64,000 bases of DNA from assembly GCA_003117195.1 (NCBI GenBank), contig BDSI01000014.1, positions 1,371,001 through 1,435,000 on the forward strand, read 5' to 3'. Under the pieces are notes generated by a model, which saw nothing but the letters and a program-made list of their open reading frames with translations, ran no database searches and was not told the DNA's origin. Of the stretch, positions 1-11,700 are shown one piece after another. The position numbers were made by a program, and so were the translations under genes. The first letter of the stretch is position 1, and every line of letters begins with the position of its first letter. Source of the DNA: Eudorina sp. 2006-703-Eu-15. Lineage: Eukaryota; Chlorophyta; Chlorophyceae; Chlamydomonadales; Volvocaceae.

Positions 1-3000
1 GTGCTCTTAGGCAGTGCGGCAGCCTCGGCGCCCACGGCGCGTAACCCTCCCACCTGCACGATACGGCCCTTGAGCAGCACCTTGTCCCGCATCACCAGCG
101 TCATCTGCCGCCGCGTGGCCGTCACCACCGCCTCCAGCGGCCGCAGCGCGAACCGCTCGTGCTTGGGCACCAGGGGCCGCGGCGGGTCGGGCCCCGCGGG
201 CTGCAGCGGGTGCTTGCGCAGCTCGTCCGCCATGGCCTTGCCTGCGGGGGGAGGTGTGCGTGTGGGGTTGCGGGAGCCGGGAGGAAGGGGGGCGTCGGTA
301 GGGGTGTGTGGGCGGGTGGATGGGTTGTTCGCAGGACCCACGGGCCGCAGGATATGGGGGCAAAACCGTGCTGGTGGTGTTGGTGGGGTTGAAAGGTGTC
401 TGTGTGCGGCGTACAGGCTTTGGTTCGACAGCCAAAGGCAAGGTGGCGGTCAATCATCGTCAGGGGATCATCGTCAGGGGGTTGCCGTACTCGTGGTGCC
501 GTACTGTGCCGAAATGAGGGTGCGGCCAGGAGGGTGCGGGTGCGTGTGCAGCCGCGCGGCACCCACCGTGCGGGTTGCTGGTCCAGAAGGCCTGCTCCAT
601 CTCCTGCACGCTGATGAGCATGGACCTGCAAAGGCGACACAACAGGAAATGGGTTTCTAACTTCAGACATGCATCACATGCTGAAGCTGCGCTGCAGGGG
701 TGGATGGCGGCAAGCAGCTTGGGGCCGACAGCAGTGCAGGGGGATGCGGCCACGTGGTGAGTGTGTGTGGCTCGGCCGCCGGGTGGGAAACGCCACCCGC
801 AGGCCTCCTCCACTGATATCGCAGACTACTCGCCCCAACCCCGGGTTGGATGTGTGCCCTGTCTCCAGCACTGACGTTGCTACAGCTAGCGCAAGGTGCC
901 TTCGCGCATGCCGCGCATGGCACCGAACTCGGGCAGCCAGCCCTGCCAATTATATTATCTCTGGCAAGCCGCGATGCCTGAGACATGCGCTGACACGAAC
1001 ACGGCTTGCCTGAGACATGCGCTGACACGAACATAGGGCCCTTGCTGACGCCTCCTAGGTCCTCCTGACGCCTCCCACAGTACCCCAGAAGCCCTGCGCC
1101 CCCTCCAGGGAAGGGGCCCCTAAGCCACCGCACCTCCCCGGTGCCGGACCCGTCGGGGGCCAGGGCACCACACGGTTCGGCTGCGGCGGCGTCAGCAGCA
1201 CGGCCCCCTCCGCGGACACCCACTTTGGCCGCAGCTTCGGGGCGCGCGAGCCGCCACCGCGCGCAGAGGGCTCGGCGCTGCCGGTGCCGCCGTTCGATGG
1301 GTCGCTGCAGGCGGCGGCCGCGGCGGCGGCGGCCGCGCCGCCGCCGTTCTCGCAGTCCGCGGCCGCGCTCTCGGCCACCGGCAGCGCGGCGGAGCCGGCG
1401 CGGCTGGCCGTGAAGATCTCCAACTCAGCCCCCGGCGGCGGCAGGTTGAAGCGGGCTCGCAGCTCGGGACCTACCCGGGGACGGGGGTAAGGATGTGCGG
1501 CGAGTGGGGGTTAAATTGGAAAAAGAAACGTTTGCGGCTGGGTTGGATGGAAGGATCTTGGAATTGGAATGCCGGTGGCGCGTTCTGTCAATACTACGCT
1601 ACGACCGCAAAAGAATTTGAGGACACAGTAAATCGGAGCAATGCCAGCTGCCCTCTGCGCCCACACCGAGCCCTCCCGCGTCTTTGCAAAGCATCCTGGA
1701 ACCCGCAGTGGCAGCATAAGAGACCGCGGAGGCCCTCATGCCCTTCGGCCGGCTCGCCCACCCACCCACCCGCGTACTCCCGCTGCCCGGAGGGTGTGGT
1801 GATCTCCAGCAGGAAGGACGGCACGTCCTTGCGGTCGGGGCAATCCAGACCCAGGGTACGGAAATGCGGTACAACGTCCGTCACGGGGCCGTGGTACAGC
1901 ACCCGACTGCGCGGGGAGGCAGGCGTGTCAGGCAGTGCGGAGGGTAAGGCCGTTGAAGCGCACGCGGAGGGGATGCGTGTGTGATTGGGCGACGGAGTAG
2001 CGCATTGATGAGGCCAAATACGGTCAAACCAGCTCATGTCTGGCCGAACATTAGCTGGATTGGCTGGAGATATCGACAACCTTGCGCAGACAGTACCCGC
2101 CGGGCCCCGGGCCTCGGACCTCGTCGTCGGCCGCCTCGCTGGAGTCTGCCCGGGCCCCCTCTTCCTCGTCCGCTGCCCAACACGACCCGACCCGGCCCGC
2201 CCCGGCCCGGCCCGACCCACACAGGCAATCTGCACCCGTCCCGACCCGTCCCCACCCCACCTGACCGACCCGGCCCCGCAGCCCTCCCATCCCCACACCC
2301 CGCACCCACCCCTCCGTCAGCAGGATGACGTCATCAAAGAGGCCGAACACCTCGGGGGGCGGCTGCAGCAGCGACGCCACGATTGTGAGCTGCAGCGCCT
2401 TGGCGGCCTGGCTCAGCCACCGGACCACCGTGAACAGCGTCGCCGAGTCCTGGCAGCAGCAGCAGCGCGGGAGAGCGCGGGAGACACACCGCAGCGGGAG
2501 ACCGGGGCGGGGGGCGGCGCAGGGTGGGGGGCGATTGCGGCGGGGGAACAGCGCGAGACGGCGAGCCTCACCCTGCCCGTCAACCCGTCCCGCCCTTGCT
2601 GCCTGCCTACCAAATCGCTGTAAATCGACCCAACCCGACCCGCGACCACCCCGCGGCCCCCATGCCCTAACCCACCGCCCTTGATCCCAACGCCCCGCTC
2701 CGACAACCCGCCACTACACTCACCCCCCATCCCTCAGCCTCTCCCGCGCCCAGTCCGCGACCCCCCATCCCACGGCCTTCCCCCCGGCCGGCCTACCAGT
2801 CCGGTGGACATCTCGTCCAACATGATGACTGAGGCGGGCCCCACCAGCATCTCCGCCGCCGTGAGCCGCTTGCGCTCCCCGCCGCTGATGCCGCGCACCA
2901 CCTGGTCGCCCACCAGCGTCTCCGCGCAGTGGGTCAGTCCCAGCAGCGCCATCACGATGTCCACCTTGACGCGGGTGCCCCACGCCTGGCGGAGCAGGGA

Positions 3001-6000
3001 CTCGAACTCGTCCAGGGGGGCCTGCGGGCGGGGAGGTAGGTAGGCAGGGAGGGAGGGACGGGTTGAGGTAGGCAGGGAGGGAGGGAAGGGTTGAGGTAGG
3101 CAGGGAGGGAGGATATAGGAAATTGTTCGACATTATCAAGCTGCTGCTGCTGCTGCTGGTGTAGTGAGGGGAGGCAGAGAAGTAGGTAGGGTGAAGGTAA
3201 CAAGACAGGGAGGAACTCCCATCCCGAGCTGTCCCTCCACATACACGCCCACCTGCTGCCACACACACCGCCTGCCCTGCGGTTCAGGCCTGTCCTGCGG
3301 TTCGGGCGGGTTTCTTACTACTTAACACAGCGCCTGCCCCGCCCGCCGTCATTCAACCATCCCCGCCCCGTCCCCTCCACACACACAACCCCGCCCGCTG
3401 CCTCACCGCCTGCTCCAGCAGAGACCGCTCGTTGCGGCTGTGACGCAGCGCCTTCATGAACCGGGAGTTTGCGGAGCCGGCGTGGTGGTGGCCGTGACCG
3501 TTCGCGTCCGTGCCGTTGGTTGCGGACCCGTTGGTCGGGTGCACAGCGCCTGCCGCGCCGCCGTTGTAGTTCGAGTCGCCGTTGCCGCCGCCGGCGGTCG
3601 AAGTGGCAGTGTTCCGGCGCGACGCGATGCGATGCGCCGCCAGCTCAGCGGGCACGTCGAAGGCGGCGCCGTGCAGGCCCGTCTGTACGGCATCCGTACA
3701 CGAGCACGGCGACCGGCGGCAGCGTCTAAACGGTGTTGAAAACGCGATGATAGACGATGAAGGTCTCCGTGGCCCAGGCTCCACGCGCAGATGAACCCAA
3801 GCCATGCCTACAGTCTCTTAACACAACCCCGTGCCGAACGCGCGCCTCTAGGGTCCTACTGCTGAACATGCCACGCCGGCCGGCGCCGGCTCCCCACACT
3901 GCACCCCCACACTGCACCCCCAGTCTCCCCACACTGCACCTCCGGTCTCCGGGCCCACCTGGCAGGCATGCGCGAAGTCAAGCGTCTCCCGGACAGTGAG
4001 GTTGGGGTTGTGGTTGTCGATCTGCGGGCGCATCGCGGGCGGAGTCGGGTTCGGCGGGCGACACCACATGGCCTCGTGGGTGGGTGGCCAGGGATCGACC
4101 GCCGCATACCCGCTTGGCCAGGGGCTTTTAACTGGCTGGGCTTTTAACTTTTGAACATTCCCGCCTGCCTGGTACAACCGCGCCCCGGTATCGGCCCACC
4201 TGGTCAACGTACGCCGAAGTGCGGAGCACATTGAACTGGTCCAGCTTGTAGCCGTTGTACCGGATGTCGCCGGAGATCTGCGTCGCAAGTACAGTGTCGT
4301 AAACAGTGCGGCGGAGAGATGGCCTCGCGGCGTGCACCGCACACGTGCGCAGATGTCAAGCGCACCCTCAAACCACCCGGTGGGTGGAGCCCCGATGCAT
4401 GTCTCCCTCGAGGGTCTCCCGGGGCCGAGCTGCTGCCCCTCCTCGGTCCAACTGAATGCTTGTACGGAATGCCGTACACCCTGAAACACGCATCCATCCG
4501 AATGCGTGTGTAACACTCGCGGGTCTTCCCCGCGCGGACCGCCGGACCTTCTCTTTCCCACGGCCTGCGGCGGTGATCCGTGCGCTCTTCCTCGGCGGCT
4601 GGCCAAAGTTACGATCTGCCATCACATTCGTCGTCATCGTTTCGAAACCCAACCAACAGCGCCACCACCCCGACCCACCTCGCCCTGGGCGGGTATGAGG
4701 CGCCCGGTGAGCGCCCTCATGTACGACGACTTGCCGCAGGCGGGCGGCCCCAGCAGCAGTGTCAGCCGCCCCGGGCGCAGTTTGCCCTGGATGCCGTTGA
4801 GGATGCTCAGGGGCTTGGACTCGCGGCCTCGGTGCAGGCACAGCAGGCTCTGTGGGGGTCGCGGGGATCATCATGGGGATGGTGGCGGTGGTTGTAGGTA
4901 AGTTTATGGGTAGTGGCGGTGTCCATTGTAACACCAGTAATATACGACTGGAAAAAGAACCGGTAGCCGATGACGTGGTGGCCGCGGCAAGGGGTAAAAC
5001 AAAGGTGAGCAAGGATGAGCAAGGATGAGGAGTTGGAAGGGTGTCCACCCGGCTGTGCTGGGGCTTCCAGCGATTTGGGTCACACGTAAGGAAGGTGCGC
5101 TGAAGGAGGAACACGGGGAGGAAGGGGGATAGGTGGAGCGGACGGCCGCACACCACCGCGTCCACAATGCACACCGCGGCGACACGTGGCTCGAGACATA
5201 TCCCCGGGATGAATGAATGGCGGCACAGTGCTGGCCAGGCGGCGCGGAGGATCTTGCGCAGCGATCCAGGGGCAGCGTGGCGCGCCCACACACACGTTCG
5301 GGTGTTCCGTCATACGCTGTACTGCGGAGACGTACGACGTGCCGTACCTTGATGACCGTCAGCGGTACGGAAGCCACCGTGTCGACGGACGCGGCGCCCA
5401 CCAACGCCACAGTGTCGACTTTGAGGTCCCGGTACTCGACCGTCACAGATGGGATGTCCACACCGGCCTGAGCAATGTTTTGGTTGTGACATGGTGCAAT
5501 GGGGCGGGTGAAGTGTCGCGTGTCAGCAAAGCAATTTGCTTCAAACTTTGTTGTAAATTGTCGCACATCCGAGCCGCGGCTCACGCTGGCCACTGGCGTA
5601 CGCTGGCGACGGGTGCGGGCCTTAGCTGACCCTGTTCCCTGTGGCGCAGCCCCTGTGATCACATATTCTGGGCTCTCGGCCTTGATAACACAAGGGTTGA
5701 CGAGATGGGCCGGCGGGCTGCGTCCAAGTAACCCGTCTGAACTCATTACCTACTGCCACGCCCAGTCCGCCTCCTTCCCCCGCAGCGAAAGTGAGGAAAC
5801 TCCCAGAGACGCAAAAATCCCCGCACATACATGTTGCATCTTCTTGCTGAGGCGCGTGAAGAAGGTGTCATCTCCGCTAGAGTGCTCCAAGAGTTTCGCG
5901 GCCAGCTCCTTGCGCTTTTCAACAGTCAGCCGGCCTCTGGAGGCCTCCAGCTCATGGCGCAAGGCCGATAAGAGCTTGACATCCGCAGCTGCTTTAGATT

Positions 6001-6073
6001 TAGGTGATGTTGGCAAGGGCGGAGGCTGTGGCTGCTGTGCAACCTCGTCAGGGTCGTTTTGACTCGTCGCCAT
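1..6073 (-). CDS. PDR-type ABCG transporter, 5' part (partial)
   Basis: Full-size ABCG (pleiotropic drug resistance) pump of a cell membrane; only the N-terminal region lies in the window. Exons, reading leftward: 6073–5831, 5467–5348, 4849–4679, 4277–4200, 4021–3959, 3682–3407, 3021–2797, 2449–2310, 1906–1770, 1470–1134, 625–567, 241–54. All junctions are GT–AG and keep frame, giving 679 codons. Nucleotide-binding domain 1 shows Walker [10 protein letters not shown] (about residues 155–163), the signature [12 protein letters not shown] (about 360–371) and Walker B VIMLDE followed by the D-loop STGLDSA. The last exon ends in [20 protein letters not shown], the start of transmembrane domain 1 in this family. 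The start at 6073 opens a hydrophilic N-terminus; [10 protein letters not shown] in exon 2 is the usual pre-NBD strand. Two low-complexity insertions (Gly/Asn/His-rich in exon 6, poly-Ala in exon 10) are noted. The substrate is unknown. Confidence 0.9.
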
Positions 6074-7446
6074 GCCGACTTCGGCCAGCCGGCCCGGCGA
6101 CCGCTCAGGTCAGACCAATTTGTAGCAAAGAAAATGAATGGCTGCAGGATGCAACCTCTAGAGAAGAAATTGTATGTCGGGACAGCTAGAGGTTTAGGTA
6201 AACAAAGCCAAGGAAGCGCGTTACGACACGGATATCTGTTGAAACCGCATGTTGTGAGCAATGGAATGCAAAAAATCGGCTCATACTGTCAACAGCTTCA
6301 GGGGTTACGCACTTTACACCCGGTCGTACTATTATTACAGTCGATTATCCATGTTCCGAACTTTGTTTCTTTGTGAACTCAACGGCTTAAATTATGTCAC
6401 CTACGAAATTGTTGACACGGTTCTGGCCATATCGTCGTTGTCAAGTCGTAACGTAATAGGCAACGAAGACTCCACGATACGATGCCGGGGAGCGGCGCTC
6501 GATAAACAATATGAAAACGCACATCCAACTAAATGCATACACCTTATTCTCCTGCTTCGTGCGACGGCGCTGGATGCTCCGTGCAGATGTGCAAGCACTC
6601 TGAGAGACAGTGTCCGTGTGTCGTAGTCTGTTTGCACCGCATCAGCCTGTGACACATCAGATTTGCACCACTTGCGCACGCTGCTCTACCAATCCTAATC
6701 ATGTAGCGCCTGCATGACAACATGGCAGCTGGTGCTCTTACTACGCTATCTTATGGGAGGTGTTATTAGATCAGCAAATAGTATACGCACATTACACTGG
6801 GCTGACGTTGGAGATAAAAACGTGCTATGATGTATGCGAAACTTCACTGACTTCACTTGTTCGAAAACTCATGCATCACGCGACGGAACTTGTCAACTTT
6901 TGCTCTACTGAGCACTACTTGATTTTAAATGAAAGGATGTCGCTGCGGGGCTTGCACTCTCCTTTGCATCCGGATTAACAGGGATCAACTGCAGCACACG
7001 GTTACACCCGGCTGGCTAAATTGCCATGGGTGCTGTTGAAATACCTGCACAATTTATATCAACTCGACATTCTTACACTGGATCGCAAGCGTGATTGAGC
7101 GGTGGCGTCCAATGTGCTATTACGTAAATGGTCGGTATCTACCTATGACGCATATCATCCTTGATATTTACCGAGCGCCTCGGGAATTGGCCACTTTTCA
7201 GCAAACCATAATCCTAGTGATGGCTTCAATCGATCCTGAACACATTGGAAGCCTGCATCGGGACATCACAGACCACCGCGGAACCGGTTTTGACTGGAAT
7301 CAAAAGCCGGTGGTTTACATAAGATGTAGCAGTGGATATTCGGGGCGGCAAACACCTTCACGCCGCTCATCACAGCCTTGAAAGCCCTACGCCCTGAACC
7401 GGTGACAGCCTGTGACAGCGCGACAATCATTATTGTTATTGATGAC

Positions 7447-7860
7447 GTTACAGTGGACCGCGCGGGTCGCCGGTGAGGGTCGGTGACAACCACAGCCTCC
7501 TCACCACACACCGCAATAACGAAACCGTGTCACCGTGGCGCACCGGAAAGGCTCCGCAAGTGCACCGAAACACAACCCGCATCCACGCGACCGGGGAACC
7601 ACCCCGTTCCTGAGGACCAGCCATAGCCAGGGATAAAGCCCGCTCAGGGGGAGTTCGCCACCGGCATGCCCCGAAAAGAGAACTACCACCACGGCCAAGA
7701 TCGGCTCTCGTCTCCGGCGGTGGCCCTTAGTCTTGGAAGGCGACCTTGGCTTGCGAGCCACCATCAGGGGCCAGCCCGGACAGCCTCTCCGAGCCAAGTA
7801 CATCCCTGCCCTAACCAGCGCAGCAAGGGCCCAGACGTCCTGGCATATTCCGACCTATTA
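7447..7860 (-). repeat. Dispersed repeat family A, copy 1
   Basis: Reverse-complement match to 25735–26161 and to 49780–50070. Shared blocks include the segment around GAACGGGGTGGTTCCC, CCCCCTGAGCGGGCTTTATC, and GTGTTTCGGTGCACTTG. The left end here is GTTACAGTGGACCGCGCGGG, and the 25.7-kb copy ends in the same motif in opposite orientation. No coding potential is seen, so a non-autonomous transposable element is the simplest reading. Confidence 0.75.
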
Positions 7861-8190
7861 TGATACCCCAGGCATCCTGTAGGGACCAGTACGGACACAC
7901 ACATACGGTCCCGGGGTGTGGTCAATGTCGAACCGGATCCCCCGTCAGCTGCCTTAATGAAATCTCCGTGGCGAACAATCTTTGGTGCCGAGCGCTGCAG
8001 AACGAGAACCAGTATGAACTTGTGAGAACGCACCAGGTTGCACAGGGGCCTCACAGGGCCTCACAGGGCTTTTAGCAAGGGCCTCGGTCGAGGCCGTGGT
8101 CTTTGGCAGGGTTGTCAGAAATCGGCCTTGCATATCCCGTTCGAGGCGTTGGGGTGTGGGGGTACCTTGCCGTCTTGTTGGTGGCACTCG

Positions 8191-8232
8191 CTGGGGCTTG
8201 CCCTGGTATACACCGTTGATCCCTTTTCCAAT
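8191..8232 (+). repeat. Dispersed repeat family B fragment
   Basis: The block GGGGCTTGCCCTGGTATACA and following bases (an ACCGTTGATCCCTTTTCC-like sequence) recur in reverse orientation at 21261–21296 and 23976–24016. Unlike those two, this copy is not followed by the GTTACAGCGGACCCC-like end. Confidence 0.6.
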
Positions 8233-8709
8233 CATTCATTCATACCGTATTCCAAACGCTTAAATGGCCATACTGATCACTTTAGGCCTTATGACTGGCT
8301 GAATCAAATCTCAACGGCGTGCAACCGCATGCACGCACCTGCACGCGAGCACGCCTGACGTTCCAGCGGTTCCAGGCGGTTGCCGTACTATCATTAAACC
8401 TAGATGGCGGGCAATGGAACCCCTGTATTACAATGAACCCAGCACCATAAAATTTTAAAGTTGTTATACGGTGTGAGTTTTAAATCTCCTTGGTAAATCT
8501 TCTTGGTCTTTGCTGTCCGCTTAATTGTGAAGTCCATGCACTGTCTGGATTAGATCAAAGGTATCTGCGTGTTTTCTAGGAAAAAATCACGCTGTATACG
8601 ATATGAAAGGATGGCCGAGCTGAGCTGTCGAGTTGCGCCAGTTGAAGGCGAATGGCCTCATCCCCGCTGGCCTGCTATGATTCTTTCTGGATAACAAAAG
8701 CGGCCAAAC

Positions 8710-11700
8710 ATGGTTATAGGAGCCCTGGGCGAGTTTGCCTGGGCGGCGCTGCTGATGCTGTTTCTGAGCCTGGCTGGACGCGGAGGCAGCGCAAATTCCT
8801 CTTGGCCTACCCTTGGACCTGATGTACTCAAAGGATTTTGGAGCGATACTGCTGCTCGCTTCCCCAGCATGGAGTTCATTGAGGCGGTGCGGGTGAGCAC
8901 AACATCCCACGCCGTCCCACGCCCGCCCACGCCGACCAGCCTGCCCCTGACCGTCCCCCCAATAGCGACCCCATGATGTCCCGCATTCTTCATGAACTCC
9001 CTCAAAGGCGTCGGTCGTCAGTTCATGTACGATGTCGGGAAAACCCCAACCCACGACCCTGCCGCGCGACCCCTGACAGATTAACATTGTGATAGACGCA
9101 CCCGCATGCTGACTGCCTGGTCGGGATCCGCTTGTCTTGAGTCCGGCCCCCGTCCATGATCCTCTCCTTCAAGTGTTCTGCCTCCGTGGCGGCGCCGATT
9201 CGCCACCCTCGGTATCCCTCTGACGAAACCAGGTGGCTACCCTTGTGGCGGTTGACGGCCGCGGTTTGCCCCGCCGGCTTGTGCTTCTATCCATAGCCAG
9301 CGAGTCAACCTTTCGGGGCGAGGGGCTTTGGCAGCTCTTCTTGACCAACTTGAGGAACATCACCTTCACCGATCCGGGTGGTCGGCAGGTGCGAAGTCGA
9401 TCCTTTGTCTGCGCCTGCAGGCATTCACCCATGGGTCATCACCTCTTGACTCGTGGGGACGCTTCTGTAAATGGAAACCGTCGATGTCTCATATTAAACG
9501 GTTGCGATTAAGATTTCATGTTGGATAGTACAAAGGGGTGAGGCACAACACCGCGTGCTGGTGGCTGGCGGGCTACGTTCGCATGAATTGCGGATTGCTT
9601 CCCGCGCCACACGGGGTTTTGTTTCCCGTGTCCGTGCCACAGGATCATCTGGCCCGGCATCTGGTCGCGAGTGTAATGACGCTGCCGGGGGCTGCGGTGG
9701 AGAGCTGCCGCCAGATTTCAGAACCGTACGGCGCGAGATGCGTGGCCATGACCAGCCCGCTCTTCACGGACGAGAAGTGGGTCCGGGTTGGGTGGCGGGC
9801 GCAGTGCCAGGGCCGGGGCCGCGGTCGGGGTCAGCGACTCCTGCGGACGTGTCTTGTGTGTCGTACAGGGCTGTTGGGTCCGAAGCTGTCCCTTGGGGTG
9901 AGCGATTCAAGTGATATGATCGGGGGCCAAAGTACACCGCGCATTTCGGAAGAGTGGTAGGCCACATGCCAAGGGGTCCAACCTGGCCATCGACCTCCTG
10001 GGCAACACTTCGGCCGTGGACTGGGGGACCTATCTCGATCGCGCGTCGCTGCGACGATGGATAGCTGGCCCTTGCTGCCCACCGGTGTTCATAGCACGCC
10101 GCTTCCTGCCTCTCCCCCTCCAGCTCCTGCCCCGTTTGTCTGCCTTTCATGCGAGCCTCCTTCGGGGGCACTACTTCTCCGCAGCTACCGCTACAAGTCG
10201 GCGCCTTTTTTCGGCCTCAGCTTCGCCAAGGTCCTGACCATCCTTAACGCGCTGACCCTGGACGTCGACGTTTTGTTTCTCGACGGCGACCAGGTATGGC
10301 TCTGCACTGTACGGTACCACACCGTGCCTCGGCGTAGAGGAGGTCGTGGACATGGGCAGTAGGTAGGGGCAATCACCGGAAGGCAGACTATTATTGAGGA
10401 TGTTACAGGCTGCAAGATGGCCTCCCGCAGGTACCTTTCCACCCCACACACACACACACACACACACGCACACACACACACAACGGGCGGGTTGCACTTC
10501 TAAACACACACAACGGTACTCAGTTATCTTTTACACAACATTCCTTGCTGGGTCTCAAGTTCCACCTTGTGACAGTTGCAAACGACTTGCTAACTGCCCG
10601 ACAGTCCACAGTCCACACAAGGGTGCGCGTGGGCTCCTCTTGTGTCACGGGTGCTGATGATGGGCGGGGGCCTGCGTCGTTGCCGTGACAAATTGTCGCA
10701 AACCGGCAGGTGTTCTTCCGCAACCCGCTGCCGTACATCCTGGCCCGCGACGTGGACGTCCTGGTGACTGGGGACTGTGGACAGCGAGATGACGTCACGC
10801 CGGCCGATCGCTTTCCCAAGATTAACTCCAACATAGGTACGTCGCACATAGACGGATTGCAGCGGCAATCGCATCCGAAGCGTGTGCTCACGATCCCTTT
10901 CGGATGCGTGGTAATCGTATCCTGACGTACTGACTGTGGTATGGAACTACAGAGGCCGTCTCTGTTCGGCCGTCTTGGAACTACAGATACGCTTATAGTC
11001 CATTGCAACCTGATTCTTGCTGTCGCAAATCAATCTTGTTATCACGGGAATTGGGTTCTCGTTATCACGGTACTGAAGGCGTAGGACAGGGCTCGGGACG
11101 CGGTCATTGGTAAGTAGGGACAGAGGGGGGCAGGCGAACCGTCAGCGGCCGGCCGAATGGACGCACCTTCAGGGCGGAGCTGGCGTCTCGTGCCCGGTAT
11201 GTCAACATGTCAGTTTATTACCTTATGCATCCACCCGCATTTCCTTCAGATATACACCCATGGTTCGGTCATGTATCACCAGCGCCAGGGTGTCGTCATG
11301 TGTCGTACCTTATGAATGGCCGAGCAAGTCCCGTACGCCTCGCCACTCATGCCCGACGCGAAGTTTCCCAACCGCCGTGGCTATCTACTGGTCTCCGACA
11401 TGCCGTGCGCCCTGTCTCGTCCAACCCCGGCCCCAGGCCTGCTGTACATGCGGTCCACCCCCGCCGTGACCCGGGCCACCACAGACTGGCTGTATTTTTT
11501 GATGGGACGAGCAACCCGGGGCCGTGCCGTACTGGATCAGGGCACGTTCACGCCAGCCATGGAATGGGTCAGCACGTCCGTTGGAGCACAGGTGGGTCGC
11601 TGACGGGAGGCAGGGGTGTGCGGGAGGCGTGTTTCTGGTGGCTGGAGGGGTTGCACCCGACCGAAGCAGTGCGCTTGGCGTCGGAAGCGGCGTTCATTCT

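Larger units (their letters stand above)
6074..8709. other. Intergenic region between divergent genes
   Basis: This stretch separates the ABCG gene (minus) from the first PF03407 gene (plus) and must hold both promoters. About 6.1–7.35 kb is clearly AT-richer than the coding regions. A dispersed repeat copy lies at 7447–7860 and a second repeat fragment at 8191–8232. I see no convincing gene; the short open frames have no recognisable family motif. No TATA element could be assigned with confidence. Confidence 0.6.

Noticed and set aside
4850..5347. Extra ABCG exon between 5348 and 4849 (for example a [15 protein letters not shown] frame)
   Set aside because: Exons ending 5348 and starting 4849 are both phase 0, and their direct join gives the usual family sequence; no acceptor fits the extra frame.
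10442..10483. Regular (CA)n block considered as a CRISPR-like array
   Set aside because: Plain dinucleotide repeat with no repeat-spacer structure, in a eukaryotic intron.
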